Assembly (NCBI RefSeq): GCF_002102355.1
Contig: NZ_LQPT01000092.1
Coordinates: 46,707 to 110,706 of the forward strand
DNA from: Mycobacterium sherrisii
Lineage (GTDB): Bacteria > Actinomycetota > Actinomycetes > Mycobacteriales > Mycobacteriaceae
Direction: 5' to 3'
Length of the DNA stretch: 64,000 nt
Every line of letters begins with the position of its first letter. Position 1 is the first letter of the stretch. The position numbers and the translations under genes were made by a program. Positions 46,166-56,397 of this stretch are shown here, piece after piece. Under the pieces are notes generated by a model that saw only the letters and a list, made by a program, of their open reading frames with translations, searched no databases and was not told the origin of the DNA.

Positions 46166-46647
46166 TAGCCTCCAGATCCTCCGTCGTCATCACCCTTGGG
46201 GCCGGTCAAGAACACCAGCCGGAACTTGCCGATCTGTACCTCGTCGCCGTTGGCCAGCACCGCCGAGTCCACCGGCTCGCGATTGACGTAGGTGCCGTTG
46301 AGGCTACCCACATCGACCACGTGGAATTCGTTGTTTTCCAACCTGAATTCGGCGTGGCGGCGGCTGACCGTGACGTCGTCGAGGAAGATGTCGCTGTCCG
46401 GATGCCGGCCGGCCGAGGTGATGGGCTGGTCGAGGAGGAAGCGGGACCCCGCATTGGGGCCTCGTTTGACGACCAGCAACGCTGAGCCGGCCGGAAGTCC
46501 CTCGACCCCAGAGACCGTGCTTTCGGCGCCCGATTGGGCGGGCGCGTCCAATTCGTTGAGGAAGTCGGCGCGGAAGACCGATGTCGTTTCCACGGTGACT
46601 TCGTCAGAAGTCTGGTCTTGCGAACTTCCTGAGTCCATGTCCGTCAC
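46165..46647 (-). CDS. garA: FHA-domain metabolic switch protein GarA
   Basis: A 160-residue regulator of glutamate and 2-oxoglutarate metabolism. The N-terminal [13 protein letters not shown] carries T21 and T22, the PknB/PknG phosphorylation sites. The FHA domain follows (about 55-150) with [16 protein letters not shown] and NGTYVN. Unphosphorylated GarA binds and inhibits 2-oxoglutarate dehydrogenase and glutamate dehydrogenase and activates glutamate synthase; phosphorylation folds it onto itself. All these residues are intact. It sits between gcvH and the MerR gene, as in M. tuberculosis Rv1827. Confidence 0.97.
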   Translation of the reverse strand: MTDMDSGSSQDQTSDEVTVETTSVFRADFLNELDAPAQSGAESTVSGVEGLPAGSALLVVKRGPNAGSRFLLDQPITSAGRHPDSDIFLDDVTVSRRHAEFRLENNEFHVVDVGSLNGTYVNREPVDSAVLANGDEVQIGKFRLVFLTGPKGDDDGGSGG

Positions 46648-46742
46648 CCGCTGCTCCTCACTGGCCGCTGTGGCGTTGTCTGACCGGGCCGCTCGGCCGG
46701 CTTCCCCACTAGGTTGTCGACCCTGTATTGCCGATTACTGCC

Positions 46743-46763
46743 TTTTGACGCTTTTGACGCTTT
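46743..46763. repeat. Short tandem repeat upstream of garA
   Basis: TTTTGACGC occurs twice in tandem (46743-46751, 46752-46760) and is followed by TTT. It lies about 95 bp before the garA start in a 266-bp gap, so it may be part of the promoter. No other feature is visible in that gap. Confidence 0.5.
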
Positions 46764-46913
46764 GTGTTGACCGTACCGCGCGGGGGTTCCGAATGCGCCA
46801 ACCACCGGCAGGATCGAAACCGACGGTCGGCGGGCCCCCGTTGTCCCCGCCGCGTGCCGTGTCGTGGCAGATGATGCGGCCACCGGCAGGGCTGGCAGGC
46901 ACATTAGCAACCG

Positions 46914-47312
46914 TCACTCGGTCAGCGTGCCGCGGTAGGCCTCCGCATCCAGCAGAGCCGAAACCGCCGAAGCCAACTCCCCGCCGTCAGCGACCTGGAC
47001 GTCGACCAGCCAGCCGTCGCCGTAGGGATCGGAGTTGACCAGCTGCGGGCTGCCCTCCAGGTCGGCGTTGACCGCGATCACCGTGCCGGTCACGGGCGCG
47101 TACAGGTCGGATACGGATTTCGTCGACTCGACCTCGCCGAAGGATTCACCCGCGGTCACCTGGGCGCCCACCTCGGGCAGCTGGACGAACACGACGTCGC
47201 CCAGTGCCGATTGCGCGAAGTCGGTGATCCCGACCCGCACGGTATCGTCACCGCTCTGGCGAACCCACTCGTGTTCGGCGGTGTAGTGCAGATCGGCCGG
47301 GATATCGCTCAC
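46914..47312 (-). CDS. gcvH: Glycine cleavage system H protein
   Basis: A 133-residue lipoyl carrier shuttling the aminomethyl group between GcvP, GcvT and Lpd. The lipoyl lysine is in [13 protein letters not shown], and the typical start is [20 protein letters not shown] 47312 is chosen by homology with Rv1826 and a preceding AGGA. A GTG 10 codons upstream, overlapping the previous stop as GTGA, is an alternative. Unlike gcvP it has no riboswitch of its own. Confidence 0.95.
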   Translation of the reverse strand: MSDIPADLHYTAEHEWVRQSGDDTVRVGITDFAQSALGDVVFVQLPEVGAQVTAGESFGEVESTKSVSDLYAPVTGTVIAVNADLEGSPQLVNSDPYGDGWLVDVQVADGGELASAVSALLDAEAYRGTLTE

Positions 47313-47338
47313 GGGAATCCTGTTCTGGTCGGTGTGGC

Positions 47339-48214
47339 TCACTTGACGGGCTGAGCGTATTGGTGCGGTTTTGGTTGCCGCAAGGTGCGCACGTCCACGC
47401 GGTCACTCTGCTGCACCGACATCCGGCCACCGACGCGCTTGATGCTGTCCTCGGCGCCGCCGGGGATGTTCATCGCAGCGGCCAGCGTGGGCGGATCGCC
47501 AATCGCCAGAATCGAATACGGCGGCGAGAGGGTCTTGGTGTCCAGGGTCAGCGAGCCGGCCGAGCCGACCACCCAGGTGTCCACCCCGACCCGCACGGAC
47601 TCGCGTCCGCCGTTGATTTCGATGGCTTCGGCGCCGGCGGCCCGCAGCTCGTTGATCACGTCCAGCATCACCTCGGGTGATACGCCGGGACCGGGGTCTT
47701 CGATGGTGATGGTGACGCCGGGCCCGGTGGCGCCCACCGCGCCGACCAGAATGGACAGCGCCGCCAGCCGCGCCTGGGCGCTTTTGATCGCGGCCTGGTC
47801 GGTATTGCCCGACGCCTGCAGGGAATTCAGGGTGTTCTGCAGTTCGTTGACTTCGCTGTTGAGCGTCGCCTCGCGTTGGCGCAGCGAGTCCAGCAACACC
47901 AGCAGGTCCGCCGGGCGCGCCGAGTCCAGGGAGTCGCCGGAGCGCGTCTGCCGCACCTGGGTGACGATCGCGATACCCAGCAGGAGGCATAGCAGGATCG
48001 CCAGTGTGCCGAACATCAACCGCGAGCGCCCGCCGCGCAGCAGGGCGGACAATCCGGTACGGCCCACCGGCCCGATCTCGGGACGCGGGCGGCTGTCCGG
48101 CAATTCGTGGCGGCCATGCTGCCCGCCGGATTCCGTGGCGGCCGGCGCCTCCTCGTGCTGCGTTGGGGCGTCACGACTTTTGCCGGCCGCGCCGGTCGGC
48201 TGATCCTGGCTCAC
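47339..48214 (-). CDS. DUF881 membrane protein (Rv1825-like)
   Basis: A 291-residue bitopic membrane protein. A disordered, charged N-terminus (about 1-60) is followed by one helix ([22 protein letters not shown]), a coiled coil ([27 protein letters not shown]) and the DUF881 domain ([39 protein letters not shown]). The architecture recalls cell-division scaffold proteins. It is clustered with a second DUF881 gene and the Sbp gene between them, a conserved actinobacterial set. Function unknown. Confidence 0.9.
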   Translation of the reverse strand: MSQDQPTGAAGKSRDAPTQHEEAPAATESGGQHGRHELPDSRPRPEIGPVGRTGLSALLRGGRSRLMFGTLAILLCLLLGIAIVTQVRQTRSGDSLDSARPADLLVLLDSLRQREATLNSEVNELQNTLNSLQASGNTDQAAIKSAQARLAALSILVGAVGATGPGVTITIEDPGPGVSPEVMLDVINELRAAGAEAIEINGGRESVRVGVDTWVVGSAGSLTLDTKTLSPPYSILAIGDPPTLAAAMNIPGGAEDSIKRVGGRMSVQQSDRVDVRTLRQPKPHQYAQPVK

Positions 48215-48237
48215 GCTGACCCCATCTCGCTGTGCTC

Positions 48238-48570
48238 CTACGCCCCGAAGAGGCGGCGCCGCAAGGCGGCGGCATTGCCGAAGATCCGGATCCCCAACAC
48301 GACGATGATGGCGGTCGACAACTGGGTACCGACACCCAGCTGGTCGCCGACGTAGACGATCAGCGCCGCCACGAAGACGTTGAACACGAACGACACCACG
48401 AAGACCTTGGGATCGAAGATCCGCTCGAGGTAGGCGCGCAGGCCGCCGAAGACCGCGTCCAGCGCCGCGACAACCGCGATCGGCAGGTACGGCTGGACGA
48501 TCTCGGGCACGGCGGGGTGAAAAACCAAGCCGAGCACGATGCCGACCGCCAGCGCCGCGATACCGATCAT
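48238..48570 (-). CDS. Small basic protein (Sbp/DUF1290)
   Basis: A 110-residue membrane protein with three hydrophobic segments: IGIAALAVGIVLGLVF, IVQPYLPIAVVAALDAVFGGL, and FVVSFVFNVFVAALIVYVGDQLG with STAIIVVLGIRIF. The FGGLRAYLERIFDPKVF loop is characteristic of the Sbp family found beside division and cell-wall genes in Gram-positive bacteria. ATG 48570 opens the first helix. It matches Rv1824 and is flanked by the two DUF881 genes. Confidence 0.88.
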   Translation of the reverse strand: MIGIAALAVGIVLGLVFHPAVPEIVQPYLPIAVVAALDAVFGGLRAYLERIFDPKVFVVSFVFNVFVAALIVYVGDQLGVGTQLSTAIIVVLGIRIFGNAAALRRRLFGA

Positions 48571-48601
48571 GCGCGGGGTCCCGTCCGGGGCAGCTGTGTG
48601 G

Positions 48602-49531
48602 TCACGAAGGCCCAATCTCCTTGGCGTACTTGACTTCTCGGATCGATCCGGCTGGCAACGAGAGACCATCGGAGACGGTCACCGTGATGCCGACACCGTA
48701 GGAAACCTCTAGCAGCCTAAGACGCTGCAACCCGGGACTGTTGTCGAACACGTCGCGCATCGCGTGTGGCGGCCCGACGGCCAGAATCGTGTAAGGGCTG
48801 CTGGTGGGGTTGTTGTCGACCAGGATGGCTCCCCCGGCCTGACGGATGGTCACGTTCGGCCCGATGCGCACGCCGCCGACCGAGATGGCCTCGGCGCCAC
48901 TGGCCCACAACGAGTTGACGACGAGCTGCAGGTCGCGGTCCAGGATGATCTGCCGGCTGCCATTCACCCGTTGCTTGGACACGTCGGACAGGTTCGGGCT
49001 GGCGCCGGGATCGGTCACCTTGACGGTCAGGCCGGGGCCGAGGATCGCGGTGCTGGCCGCCGCCAGGCTCAGCCCGTCCAGCTGACCCAGCAGCCGTCGG
49101 CCTTCGGCGTCGTCGGCCAGGGCGAGCCGCTGAACGTCGTCGACCCGGCGCGACAGCGTGCTGCGTCGCTGGGCCAACGCGGTCGCGGCGCCTTCACTGG
49201 CCCGAACGCTGCGTGCCAGCAGTTGTTGGGCGCTGCGCACGCCGGGTTCCACCGAACGTGCCTGGGCGACTGCGGCGGCGAACACGGTGGCAACCAGCAT
49301 CGCCGCCAGAGCCTGCCATAGCCAGGTGAACACCCGCGCCCGGCCGACCGGTGGTGTGGTGCCGGCATGGGCACGCCGTTGCGCGGCGGCGGCGTAGCCG
49401 GGATCGAGATGCTCCGAAAGCAGCGCGCGCAGCAGCGACGGCACGGGGATGAGTGTCGGACTTGCCGCTGCGTGCGCGCTGCGGCCCGCGTTTGGGTCGT
49501 AGCCGCCGAGCAGGCGATCCGGCTCAGCCAT
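48602..49531 (-). CDS. DUF881 membrane protein (Rv1823-like)
   Basis: A 309-residue protein with a cytosolic N-terminus, a single helix ([24 protein letters not shown], about 68-91), a coiled coil ([16 protein letters not shown]) and the DUF881 domain ([43 protein letters not shown]). It is a paralogue of the protein at 47339. Its start overlaps the pgsA2 stop by 8 bp, linking it to phospholipid synthesis genes in one operon. Confidence 0.9.
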   Translation of the reverse strand: MAEPDRLLGGYDPNAGRSAHAAASPTLIPVPSLLRALLSEHLDPGYAAAAQRRAHAGTTPPVGRARVFTWLWQALAAMLVATVFAAAVAQARSVEPGVRSAQQLLARSVRASEGAATALAQRRSTLSRRVDDVQRLALADDAEGRRLLGQLDGLSLAAASTAILGPGLTVKVTDPGASPNLSDVSKQRVNGSRQIILDRDLQLVVNSLWASGAEAISVGGVRIGPNVTIRQAGGAILVDNNPTSSPYTILAVGPPHAMRDVFDNSPGLQRLRLLEVSYGVGITVTVSDGLSLPAGSIREVKYAKEIGPS

Positions 49532-50135
49532 GCTCAGCCGCCCGGGTGACCTTCGGCATTCGGCGCAGCACCAGGACCATCTGCACCGCGTACAGGACGA
49601 ACGACCACAGGTAGGCGTACAGGCCCCAGATCAGAAAACCCCACCCGCAGGCGCCGATGACGCGGCTCCACAATGCGTTCCACGTACCCAGCAAGACCAG
49701 CGGGAAGCCGGACATCAAGGCGAACGTGGCCGCTTTGCCGACATAGGTGACCGGCAGCGCCGTCAACCCGCGGCTGCGCAGCAGCGGCAGCGTGGCGGCC
49801 AGCAGCCCGTCGCGCACCAGCAACGTGATCACGAACCACCACGGCACGATGCCGCTCAGCGCCAGCACGACGGGCACCGTCACCATGTAGAGGCGGTCGA
49901 CCGCAGGGTCCAGCAGGACACCCAGCCGCGACGACTGGTTCAGCGTGCGCGCAATTTTGCCGTCGGCCCAGTCGGAGGCGCCGCTGATCATCAGGATTGC
50001 CACGGCCCAAGCGTTGGCGTGGGCGAATGTCAGCAGGTAGATGAACACGGGGATGAGCAGCAGGCGGACGACGCTCAAGACGTTGGGTACGGTCAGCACC
50101 CGGTCCGGCGGCTCCTGCTCCATGAGCCGTGACAT
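49524..50135 (-). CDS. pgsA2: CDP-alcohol phosphatidyltransferase PgsA2
   Basis: A 203-residue integral membrane enzyme that attaches an alcohol to CDP-diacylglycerol, such as phosphatidylglycerophosphate or cardiolipin formation. The family signature DGx2ARx8Gx3Dx3D is exact in [20 protein letters not shown] and the following AVD. Five to six hydrophobic helices follow. ATG 50135 is the first start with homology; the longer frame upstream runs through a MIRU-like repeat and is not conserved sequence. It matches Rv1822. Confidence 0.93.
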   Translation of the reverse strand: MSRLMEQEPPDRVLTVPNVLSVVRLLLIPVFIYLLTFAHANAWAVAILMISGASDWADGKIARTLNQSSRLGVLLDPAVDRLYMVTVPVVLALSGIVPWWFVITLLVRDGLLAATLPLLRSRGLTALPVTYVGKAATFALMSGFPLVLLGTWNALWSRVIGACGWGFLIWGLYAYLWSFVLYAVQMVLVLRRMPKVTRAAEHG

Positions 50136-50136
50136 T

Positions 50137-50239
50137 AGCCCGCTGACGATGCGCTGCGCGATGTGGAGCGCGGAGGAGGCGGGCAATCTGGTCGAGCCCG
50201 CTGACGATGCGCTGCGCGATGTGGAGCTCGGAGGAGGCG
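50137..50239. repeat. MIRU-like tandem repeat between secA2 and pgsA2
   Basis: A 45-bp unit at 50137-50181 recurs at 50195-50239 (period 58) with one difference (GCGGAGG versus TCGGAGG). On the minus strand it reads CGCCTCCTCC...CATCGCGCAGCGCATCGTC. This resembles the mycobacterial interspersed repetitive units, which lie between operon genes in this way. It occupies nearly all of the 116-bp gap, and copy number is likely to vary among strains. Confidence 0.75.
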
Positions 50240-50251
50240 GTGGGTCAGCGG

Positions 50252-52582
50252 TTAGCGGAATACGCCGGGCAGGCTCAGCGTCGACAGCGTGTCGTCGGAC
50301 AGCGGATTGTCGTTGACCATGTACGTCCACGTCGAGGTCGGCCGCGCCAGCTTGGACAGATCCAGCCCCGGCTCCTCATCGAGGACGTTCGCGGTTTCGA
50401 ACGTCTGCTGAGCCGCCTCGATTGCATCGGCGGCCAGCGACGCGAAGGCGTCGACGGCCAGCCGGTGGAATTCGTCGAGCGGGTTTTGCCGGCCCAGCGC
50501 CCGCAGGTGGATGCTTTCCCGGATATCGGCGAGGTAGGCCAGATGGTCGGCCCAGCCGCGGTCCAGGTGATAGAGCATGATCTGGCGGCAGATCGTCTCC
50601 AGCCGCTCCTCGGAGATTCCCTCGGTCTCCGCCAGCTCCTGGTACCGCTTCGGCGCCAGCTCGGCCAGTTCTTCACGCGCAGTTGCCGTGCGCAGCAACG
50701 TGTTTCGCCGGTCGACAATGATGGCGCGCTGCTGGGCGGTCAGCTGGTTGTAGCGCCAGGTGTTCGCGTGCACGTCGAGCATCCTGCCTTCGGCGACGCG
50801 CTGCGCGTGGTCGAGCAGCCCGGCCGCCTTGGGGCTGAGGATCTTTCCGTCCTCGTCGGTCTGCTCGGGCAGTTTGTTGCGGTCGAGGTTGGCGGCGACG
50901 ACGTCGTCCTCCCAACTCGAAAAGAACACCGACGAACCCGGGTCGCCCTGCCGGCCCGCGCGCCCGCGCAGCTGGTTGTCCAGGCGTTCGGTGTGATGGC
51001 GGCCGGTGCCGACGACGTGCAGCCCGCCCAGCTCCGCAACGCGGTCGTGGTCGGCCTCGTCGGAGCCGCCGAGGCGGATATCGGTTCCGCGCCCGGCCAT
51101 TTGGGTCGAGACCGTGACCACGCCGTACTTGCCCGCCTCGGCGATCACCTGAGCTTCTTCGGCGTCGTTCTTGGCATTGAGCACGACCGCGGGCACACCG
51201 CGGCGCACCAGCCGCTCGTGCAGCTCCTCGGACTCCGCCACGTCGCGGGTGCCGACCAGCACCGGTTGTCCGGTCTCGTGCACCGTCGCGATGTGCTCGA
51301 CGATCGCGTCGTTCTTGGCGGCGGCCGTGATGTAGACGCGATCCGGTTCGTCCTCGCGAATGTTGGGAGTATTCGGCGGAATTGGCGAAACGCCGAGCCT
51401 ATAGAACTGTCGCAACTGCTCACCGGCGGCCAGCGCGGTACCGGTCATTCCGCAGACGGTGGTGTAGCGGTTGATCAGCGCCTGCACCGTGATGGTGTCG
51501 AGCACTTCGCCCGTCTCGGTGGTCTCGATGCCCTCCTTGGCCTCGACGGCGGCCTGCAGGCCGTCCGGCCAGCGTTGCAGCTGGGCGATGCGCCCGCGGG
51601 AGGAGTTGATCAGGTGCACCGCGTCGTCGCGCACGATGTAGTGCACGTCGCGCTGCAACAGCACGTGCGCGTGCAGTGCGACGTTGATCTCGGTGAGCGT
51701 GGTGACGACGTGTTCCTCGGAGTACAGGTCGATGCCGCCGAGCGCCTTCTCGACCTTGCGCGCACCGGCCTCGGTCAGGTGCACGTTGCGGCTGTCGGCG
51801 TCGGTGTCGTAGTCCGCACCGGCCTCGAGCTCGCCGACCAATTTGACGATCTCCAGGCGCGGCGTTTCGCGGTGGGTGGTGCCGGCCAGCACCAACGGCA
51901 CCAGTGCCTCGTCGACCAGCACCGAGTCGGCCTCGTCGATCAGGGCCACATCGGGATTGGGTGACACCAAGTCCTTGACGTCGGTCACCAACTGGTCGCG
52001 CAGCACATCGAAACCGATCTCGTTGACCGAGGCGTAGGTGACGTCGCAGCCGTAGGCCGCGCGACGCTCCTCGCTGGTCGACTCCCCGGTGATCCAGCCG
52101 ACCGTCAGCCCGATGGCCTGCAGCAACGGACCCATCCACTCGGCGTCGCGGCGGGCCAAATAGTCGTTGATGGTGACCACATGAACGTGTCGCCCGGCGA
52201 GGGCGTAGCCGGCTGCCGCGATCGCGCCGGCGAGCGTTTTGCCCTCGCCGGTCGCCATCTCGATGACGTCGCCGTCGAGCATCCGCAGCGCGCCCAGCAG
52301 CTGAACATCGAAGGGCCGCAGGCCCGTCGCGCGTTCGGCGGCTTCCCGGGCCAGCGCCAGGAACTGCGCAATGTCCTCGGAGTCGGCGAGATCGTCGAGG
52401 TTGAGCAAGCCCGCTGCCTTGCGTAACTGTTCGTCGGAGAGATCGGCGGCTTTCTCGTCGTATTCCGACGAGGCGCTGACCTGGGACAGCGAGCGTGAGC
52501 GGTTCTTCTCCATACTTGCGCCGAGCAGTCGCCAGAATCTGCTGCTCAGGCGGCCGGGTTGGGTGCGGCTGGTCTTTGGCAC
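50252..52582 (-). CDS. secA2: Accessory preprotein translocase ATPase SecA2
   Basis: A 776-residue DEAD-type ATPase that exports a subset of proteins, several lacking signal peptides, and is needed for virulence in pathogenic mycobacteria. It has Walker [13 protein letters not shown], Walker [10 protein letters not shown], motif [16 protein letters not shown] and [16 protein letters not shown], plus the preprotein-binding domain. It lacks the long C-terminal linker and zinc tail of SecA1, as expected for SecA2. ATG 52582 starts [20 protein letters not shown], as in M. tuberculosis Rv1821 (808 residues); a few short internal gaps explain the difference. Confidence 0.97.
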   Translation of the reverse strand: MPKTSRTQPGRLSSRFWRLLGASMEKNRSRSLSQVSASSEYDEKAADLSDEQLRKAAGLLNLDDLADSEDIAQFLALAREAAERATGLRPFDVQLLGALRMLDGDVIEMATGEGKTLAGAIAAAGYALAGRHVHVVTINDYLARRDAEWMGPLLQAIGLTVGWITGESTSEERRAAYGCDVTYASVNEIGFDVLRDQLVTDVKDLVSPNPDVALIDEADSVLVDEALVPLVLAGTTHRETPRLEIVKLVGELEAGADYDTDADSRNVHLTEAGARKVEKALGGIDLYSEEHVVTTLTEINVALHAHVLLQRDVHYIVRDDAVHLINSSRGRIAQLQRWPDGLQAAVEAKEGIETTETGEVLDTITVQALINRYTTVCGMTGTALAAGEQLRQFYRLGVSPIPPNTPNIREDEPDRVYITAAAKNDAIVEHIATVHETGQPVLVGTRDVAESEELHERLVRRGVPAVVLNAKNDAEEAQVIAEAGKYGVVTVSTQMAGRGTDIRLGGSDEADHDRVAELGGLHVVGTGRHHTERLDNQLRGRAGRQGDPGSSVFFSSWEDDVVAANLDRNKLPEQTDEDGKILSPKAAGLLDHAQRVAEGRMLDVHANTWRYNQLTAQQRAIIVDRRNTLLRTATAREELAELAPKRYQELAETEGISEERLETICRQIMLYHLDRGWADHLAYLADIRESIHLRALGRQNPLDEFHRLAVDAFASLAADAIEAAQQTFETANVLDEEPGLDLSKLARPTSTWTYMVNDNPLSDDTLSTLSLPGVFR

Positions 52583-52617
52583 AGGTCAACGGTACGCGGT
52601 GAGCAGAAGACGATTCA

Positions 52618-54261
52618 TCAGGCGAGGTTCGATCGACGGGGATAGGCATCTGTCGGGTCGGTGAGCACGTTGACCACCGACGGCAGGCCGCTGGCAAACG
52701 CGCGCTCCAGCGCGGGCCCCAGCTCGCCGGGTGCGGACACCAGTTCGCCGTGACCGCCCAGCGCGCGTGCCACCTCGTCGTAACGGGTGCCCGGGCGCAG
52801 TTCAGCCACCACCGAATACCCGTAGATCGCCTCCATCGGGTGTTTCTCCAAACCCCAGATGCCGTTGTTGCCGATCACCGACACGACCGGGATCTGGTGG
52901 CGCACCAGGGTGTCCCATTCCATGCCGCTGAACCCGAAGGCCCCGTCGCCCTGCAAGAGCACAACCTGACGCCGCGGGTGGGCCAGCTTGGCGGCCAGCG
53001 CGTAGCCCGGGCCCGAGCCGAGGCAGCCGAACGGGCCGCTGTCCAGCCAGCAGCCCGGCTGATAGCTGTCGATCACCCGGCCCGCGTACGAGCCGAAGTC
53101 GCCGGCGTCGATGACGATGATGGCGTCGCGGTCCAGCATGGGCGCCAACTCGGCGTAGATCCGCATCGGGTGCAGGGGGATTCGATCGTCGCCGAGCTCG
53201 CCCGCTTCCTGGCGGCGGGCCGCCGCCTCGGTAGTGCGCAGCGCGTCGACCCAGTCCCGATGGTCGGCTCCGCTGGGCACCTGCAGCGACGTCAGCGTGC
53301 CGGCGAGGTCGCCGTAGAGGCCGGCGGCGATCGGTCGCGGATGCTCGCGCTCCGGTTGCGCACGGTCGGCGACGATCAGCTGCGTCTCGGGCCCGAACAC
53401 CTTGCCGAAGCCGAGCCGGAAATCCATCGGTACCCCGACCACCAGGGCGACGTCGGCTTCGGCCAGCGCCGTCGACCGGGCCCGCGAGAACGCGAGCGGG
53501 TGATCGGCGGGCACCACGCCGCGCGCCATCCCGCTCATCAGCACCGGGATCTGGCGCTGCTCGACCAGTTGCAGCAGCGCCGTCTCGCCGTGCCCCCACC
53601 AGACGTTGGTGCCGGCCATGATCACCGGGCGCCGGGCCCCGGACAGCAGCGCGGCGGCGCGGTCCAGTGCCGCTCCGTCAGGCCCCTGAGCCGCGGGCAG
53701 CGTGCGCAGCGCCCCGGGACGGCCGTCGTCTTCGGACACGCCGAACACGTAATCCATCGGGAAGTCGACGAATGCGACGCCGGACGGCGCCCCGACCGCC
53801 GCCTGCAACGCCTCGTCGACGAGCCGGCCCGCATCCTCGGGAGACTGCGCGGTGGCGGCGAAGCGGCTCAGCGGCGCCACGACCGGAACGTGGTCGATCT
53901 CCTGCAGCGATCCCATCCCCCAACGCTGCGCGGGTGCCCGGCCGCCGAGCACGACCAGCGGTGACCGATTTTGCTGCGCGGCCGCCATCGCGCTGACGCC
54001 GTTGGTGACGCCGGGGCCCGCGGTCAGCGCGGCCACACCGGGCACCCGCGTCACCTTCGACCAGCCCTCGGCGGCGAAGGCCGCCGTCTGCTCGTGGCGG
54101 GTGTCGACGAGTCGGATGCCTTCTTCCCGGCAGCCGTCGTAGATGGAGAACAGGTGGCCGCCCGACAAGGTGAACAGGATGTCGATCCCGCTGCGTTTGA
54201 GCCGGCGGGCGACCAGACGACCGGCGTGAACGATTTCGCTGGACGGAGCGTCGATGCTCAT
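52618..54261 (-). CDS. ilvG: Acetolactate synthase-like TPP enzyme
   Basis: A 547-residue thiamine-diphosphate enzyme of the acetohydroxyacid synthase family. The catalytic Glu is in [15 protein letters not shown] (about residue 58) and the TPP/Mg motif is [19 protein letters not shown] with NN about 30 residues on. The length equals that of Rv1820, which is named IlvG, but it has no regulatory subunit nearby and may act as an oxalyl-CoA decarboxylase-like or unrelated TPP enzyme. It diverges from the ABC transporter gene, with 96 bp between. Confidence 0.93.
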   Translation of the reverse strand: MSIDAPSSEIVHAGRLVARRLKRSGIDILFTLSGGHLFSIYDGCREEGIRLVDTRHEQTAAFAAEGWSKVTRVPGVAALTAGPGVTNGVSAMAAAQQNRSPLVVLGGRAPAQRWGMGSLQEIDHVPVVAPLSRFAATAQSPEDAGRLVDEALQAAVGAPSGVAFVDFPMDYVFGVSEDDGRPGALRTLPAAQGPDGAALDRAAALLSGARRPVIMAGTNVWWGHGETALLQLVEQRQIPVLMSGMARGVVPADHPLAFSRARSTALAEADVALVVGVPMDFRLGFGKVFGPETQLIVADRAQPEREHPRPIAAGLYGDLAGTLTSLQVPSGADHRDWVDALRTTEAAARRQEAGELGDDRIPLHPMRIYAELAPMLDRDAIIVIDAGDFGSYAGRVIDSYQPGCWLDSGPFGCLGSGPGYALAAKLAHPRRQVVLLQGDGAFGFSGMEWDTLVRHQIPVVSVIGNNGIWGLEKHPMEAIYGYSVVAELRPGTRYDEVARALGGHGELVSAPGELGPALERAFASGLPSVVNVLTDPTDAYPRRSNLA

Positions 54262-54357
54262 AGCCGCAGCCTATCGGCCGGTCTCGGGTACCTTCGCGGG
54301 GAAGCATTCGCCCAGAGGCTCTCCTCGCGAGGCCTCGATAGCCAGGAGACGTCGAAG

Positions 54358-56277
54358 TTGGGTCCGACGGTATTCAAGCCATCTATCGATTGGTCGTCGG
54401 CGCTGACCGATTCCTTGCGGTGGGTCGCCATCGCGTGGGTGGTGGGCGCAGTCTGCCTGCTGATCGTGCTCGCCGCGTTCAGGTATTTCACGCCGTGGGG
54501 CCGGCAGTTCTGGCGAATCACCCGCGGCTACTTCGTCGGCTCGGCCAGCGTGAGGGTGTGGCTGATGCTCGGCGTGCTACTCCTTTCGGTGCTGCTTGCG
54601 GTGCGGCTGACCGTGTTGCTCAGCTACCAGGGCAACGACTTGTACACGGCGGTGCAGAAGGCGGTCCAGGGCCTGGCCGCGGGCGACGATGCCGTCAAAC
54701 AGTCAGGCGTTCATGGCTTTTGGATGTCACTGGTGGTCTTCAGTGTGCTGGCGACGCTGTACGTCGCGCGGTTCATGGCCGATATCTACCTGACGCAGCG
54801 CTTCATCATCGCCTGGCGCATGTGGCTGACCGCTCACCTCACCGACGACTGGCTGGACGGGCGGGCCTACTACCGCGATCTTTTCATCGACCACACGATC
54901 GACAACCCCGACCAGCGTATCCAGCAGGACATCGACATCTTCACCGCGAATGCCGGTGCGACCCCGAACATTCCGTCCAACGGGACGGGCAGCACCCTGC
55001 TGTTCGGGGCGGTCAACGCGGTGGCCTCGGTGATCTCGTTCGCCGCCATTCTGTGGAACCTGTCCGGGGATCTGACGCTGTTCGGAGTGACGTTGCCGCG
55101 CGCCATGTTCTGGACGGTCCTGGTCTATGTGCTGATCGCGACGATCGTCGCATTTTGGCTTGGGCGCCCGCTGATTTGGCTCAGCTTCAACAACGAAAAG
55201 CTCAACGCCGCGTTCCGTTATGCGCTGGTGCGGCTGCGCGATGCCGCGGAGGCCGTTGGCTTCTACCGCGGTGAGCAGGTCGAGCGCAGGCAGTTGTGGC
55301 GGCGCTTCACCCCGATCATCGACAACTACCGCAGGTTCGTTCGCCGGACCATCATCTTCAACGGCTGGAACTGGTCGGTGTCGCAGGCAATTGTCCCGCT
55401 GCCGTGGGTGATTCAGGCCCCGCGGTTGTTCGCCGGCAAGATCGACTTCGGCGACGTGGGCCAGACGGCGACCGCGTTCGGCAACATTCACGATTCGCTG
55501 TCGTTCTTCCGGAACAACTACGACGCGTTCGCCTCGTTCCGCGCGGCCATCCTGCGTCTGCACGGCCTGGTGGACGCCAACGCCCAAGGCCGTGCGCTGC
55601 CGGCATTGTTGGTCAAGCCCAGTGAGGACACGGCCGTAGAACTCGCCCATGTCGAGGTCCGGACGCCGGACGGCGACCAATTGATCGATTCACTCGACGT
55701 GCAGCTGGACACCGGTGATTCACTGGTGATCACCGGTCGATCCGGCGCGGGCAAGACCACCCTGCTGCGCAGTCTGGCCGAATTGTGGCCGTACGCCTCG
55801 GGAACGCTATGCCGACCGGACGGCGAGAATGCGACGATGTTCCTGTCCCAATTGCCGTACGTGCCGCTGGGTAGCTTGCGAACCGTTGTGTGCTATCCGA
55901 ATTCGCCGGACGATGTCCCCGAGGACCTGGTCGCCGAAACGCTGACCAAGGTGGCGTTGGCCCCGCTCATCGAGCGGCTCGACGAAGAGCGCGACTGGGC
56001 CAAGGTGCTCTCCCCCGGCGAGCAGCAGCGTGTCGCGTTCGCCCGCATCCTGCTGACCAAGCCGCGTGCGGTTTTCCTCGACGAGGCCACGTCCGCCCTC
56101 GACGAGGGGCTGGAGTTCGCCCTGTATCAGTTGTTGCGCAGCGAATTACCCGACTGCGTGGTGGTCAGCGTCAGTCATCGCCACACCGTCGAGCAGCACC
56201 ACGAACAAGAGTTGCAGTTGCTCGGCGGGGGTCAATGGCGCCTCGGGCCGGTCGGCTCCCAGCCCGCGAACGTCTAG
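54358..56277 (+). CDS. bacA: BacA/SbmA-type ABC transporter (Rv1819c-like)
   Basis: A 639-residue fused half-transporter. The N-terminal membrane domain is of the SbmA/BacA type ([46 protein letters not shown]) and is followed by an ATPase with Walker [15 protein letters not shown], signature [15 protein letters not shown] and Walker [14 protein letters not shown]. tuberculosis Rv1819c imports cobalamin, bleomycin and other hydrophilic compounds through a large cavity. TTG 54358 is used as start: AGGAG lies 9 bp before it and the length then equals Rv1819c exactly. No ATG is available in frame near it. Confidence 0.93.
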   Translation: MGPTVFKPSIDWSSALTDSLRWVAIAWVVGAVCLLIVLAAFRYFTPWGRQFWRITRGYFVGSASVRVWLMLGVLLLSVLLAVRLTVLLSYQGNDLYTAVQKAVQGLAAGDDAVKQSGVHGFWMSLVVFSVLATLYVARFMADIYLTQRFIIAWRMWLTAHLTDDWLDGRAYYRDLFIDHTIDNPDQRIQQDIDIFTANAGATPNIPSNGTGSTLLFGAVNAVASVISFAAILWNLSGDLTLFGVTLPRAMFWTVLVYVLIATIVAFWLGRPLIWLSFNNEKLNAAFRYALVRLRDAAEAVGFYRGEQVERRQLWRRFTPIIDNYRRFVRRTIIFNGWNWSVSQAIVPLPWVIQAPRLFAGKIDFGDVGQTATAFGNIHDSLSFFRNNYDAFASFRAAILRLHGLVDANAQGRALPALLVKPSEDTAVELAHVEVRTPDGDQLIDSLDVQLDTGDSLVITGRSGAGKTTLLRSLAELWPYASGTLCRPDGENATMFLSQLPYVPLGSLRTVVCYPNSPDDVPEDLVAETLTKVALAPLIERLDEERDWAKVLSPGEQQRVAFARILLTKPRAVFLDEATSALDEGLEFALYQLLRSELPDCVVVSVSHRHTVEQHHEQELQLLGGGQWRLGPVGSQPANV

Positions 56278-56280
56278 CGC

Positions 56281-56397
56281 GCTGCCGCTGCCGCGTGCGC
56301 TCCGGCTGTGTTTTCAGCGCGCCTGCGCTGCCGCTGCCGCGTGCGCTCCGGCTGTGTTTTCAGCGCGCCTGCGCTGCCGCTGCCGCGTGCGCTCCGG
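56281..56397. repeat. 46-bp tandem repeat (about 2.5 copies)
   Basis: The unit starting GCTGCCGCTGCCGCGTGCGC recurs at 56281, 56327 and 56373 (period 46). It fills the gap between convergent genes and runs into the 3' end of the flavoprotein gene. The unit includes that gene's TGA stop, so the array looks like repeated duplication of the gene's end. In M. tuberculosis the PE_PGRS33 gene sits in this gap; it is absent here. Confidence 0.9.
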
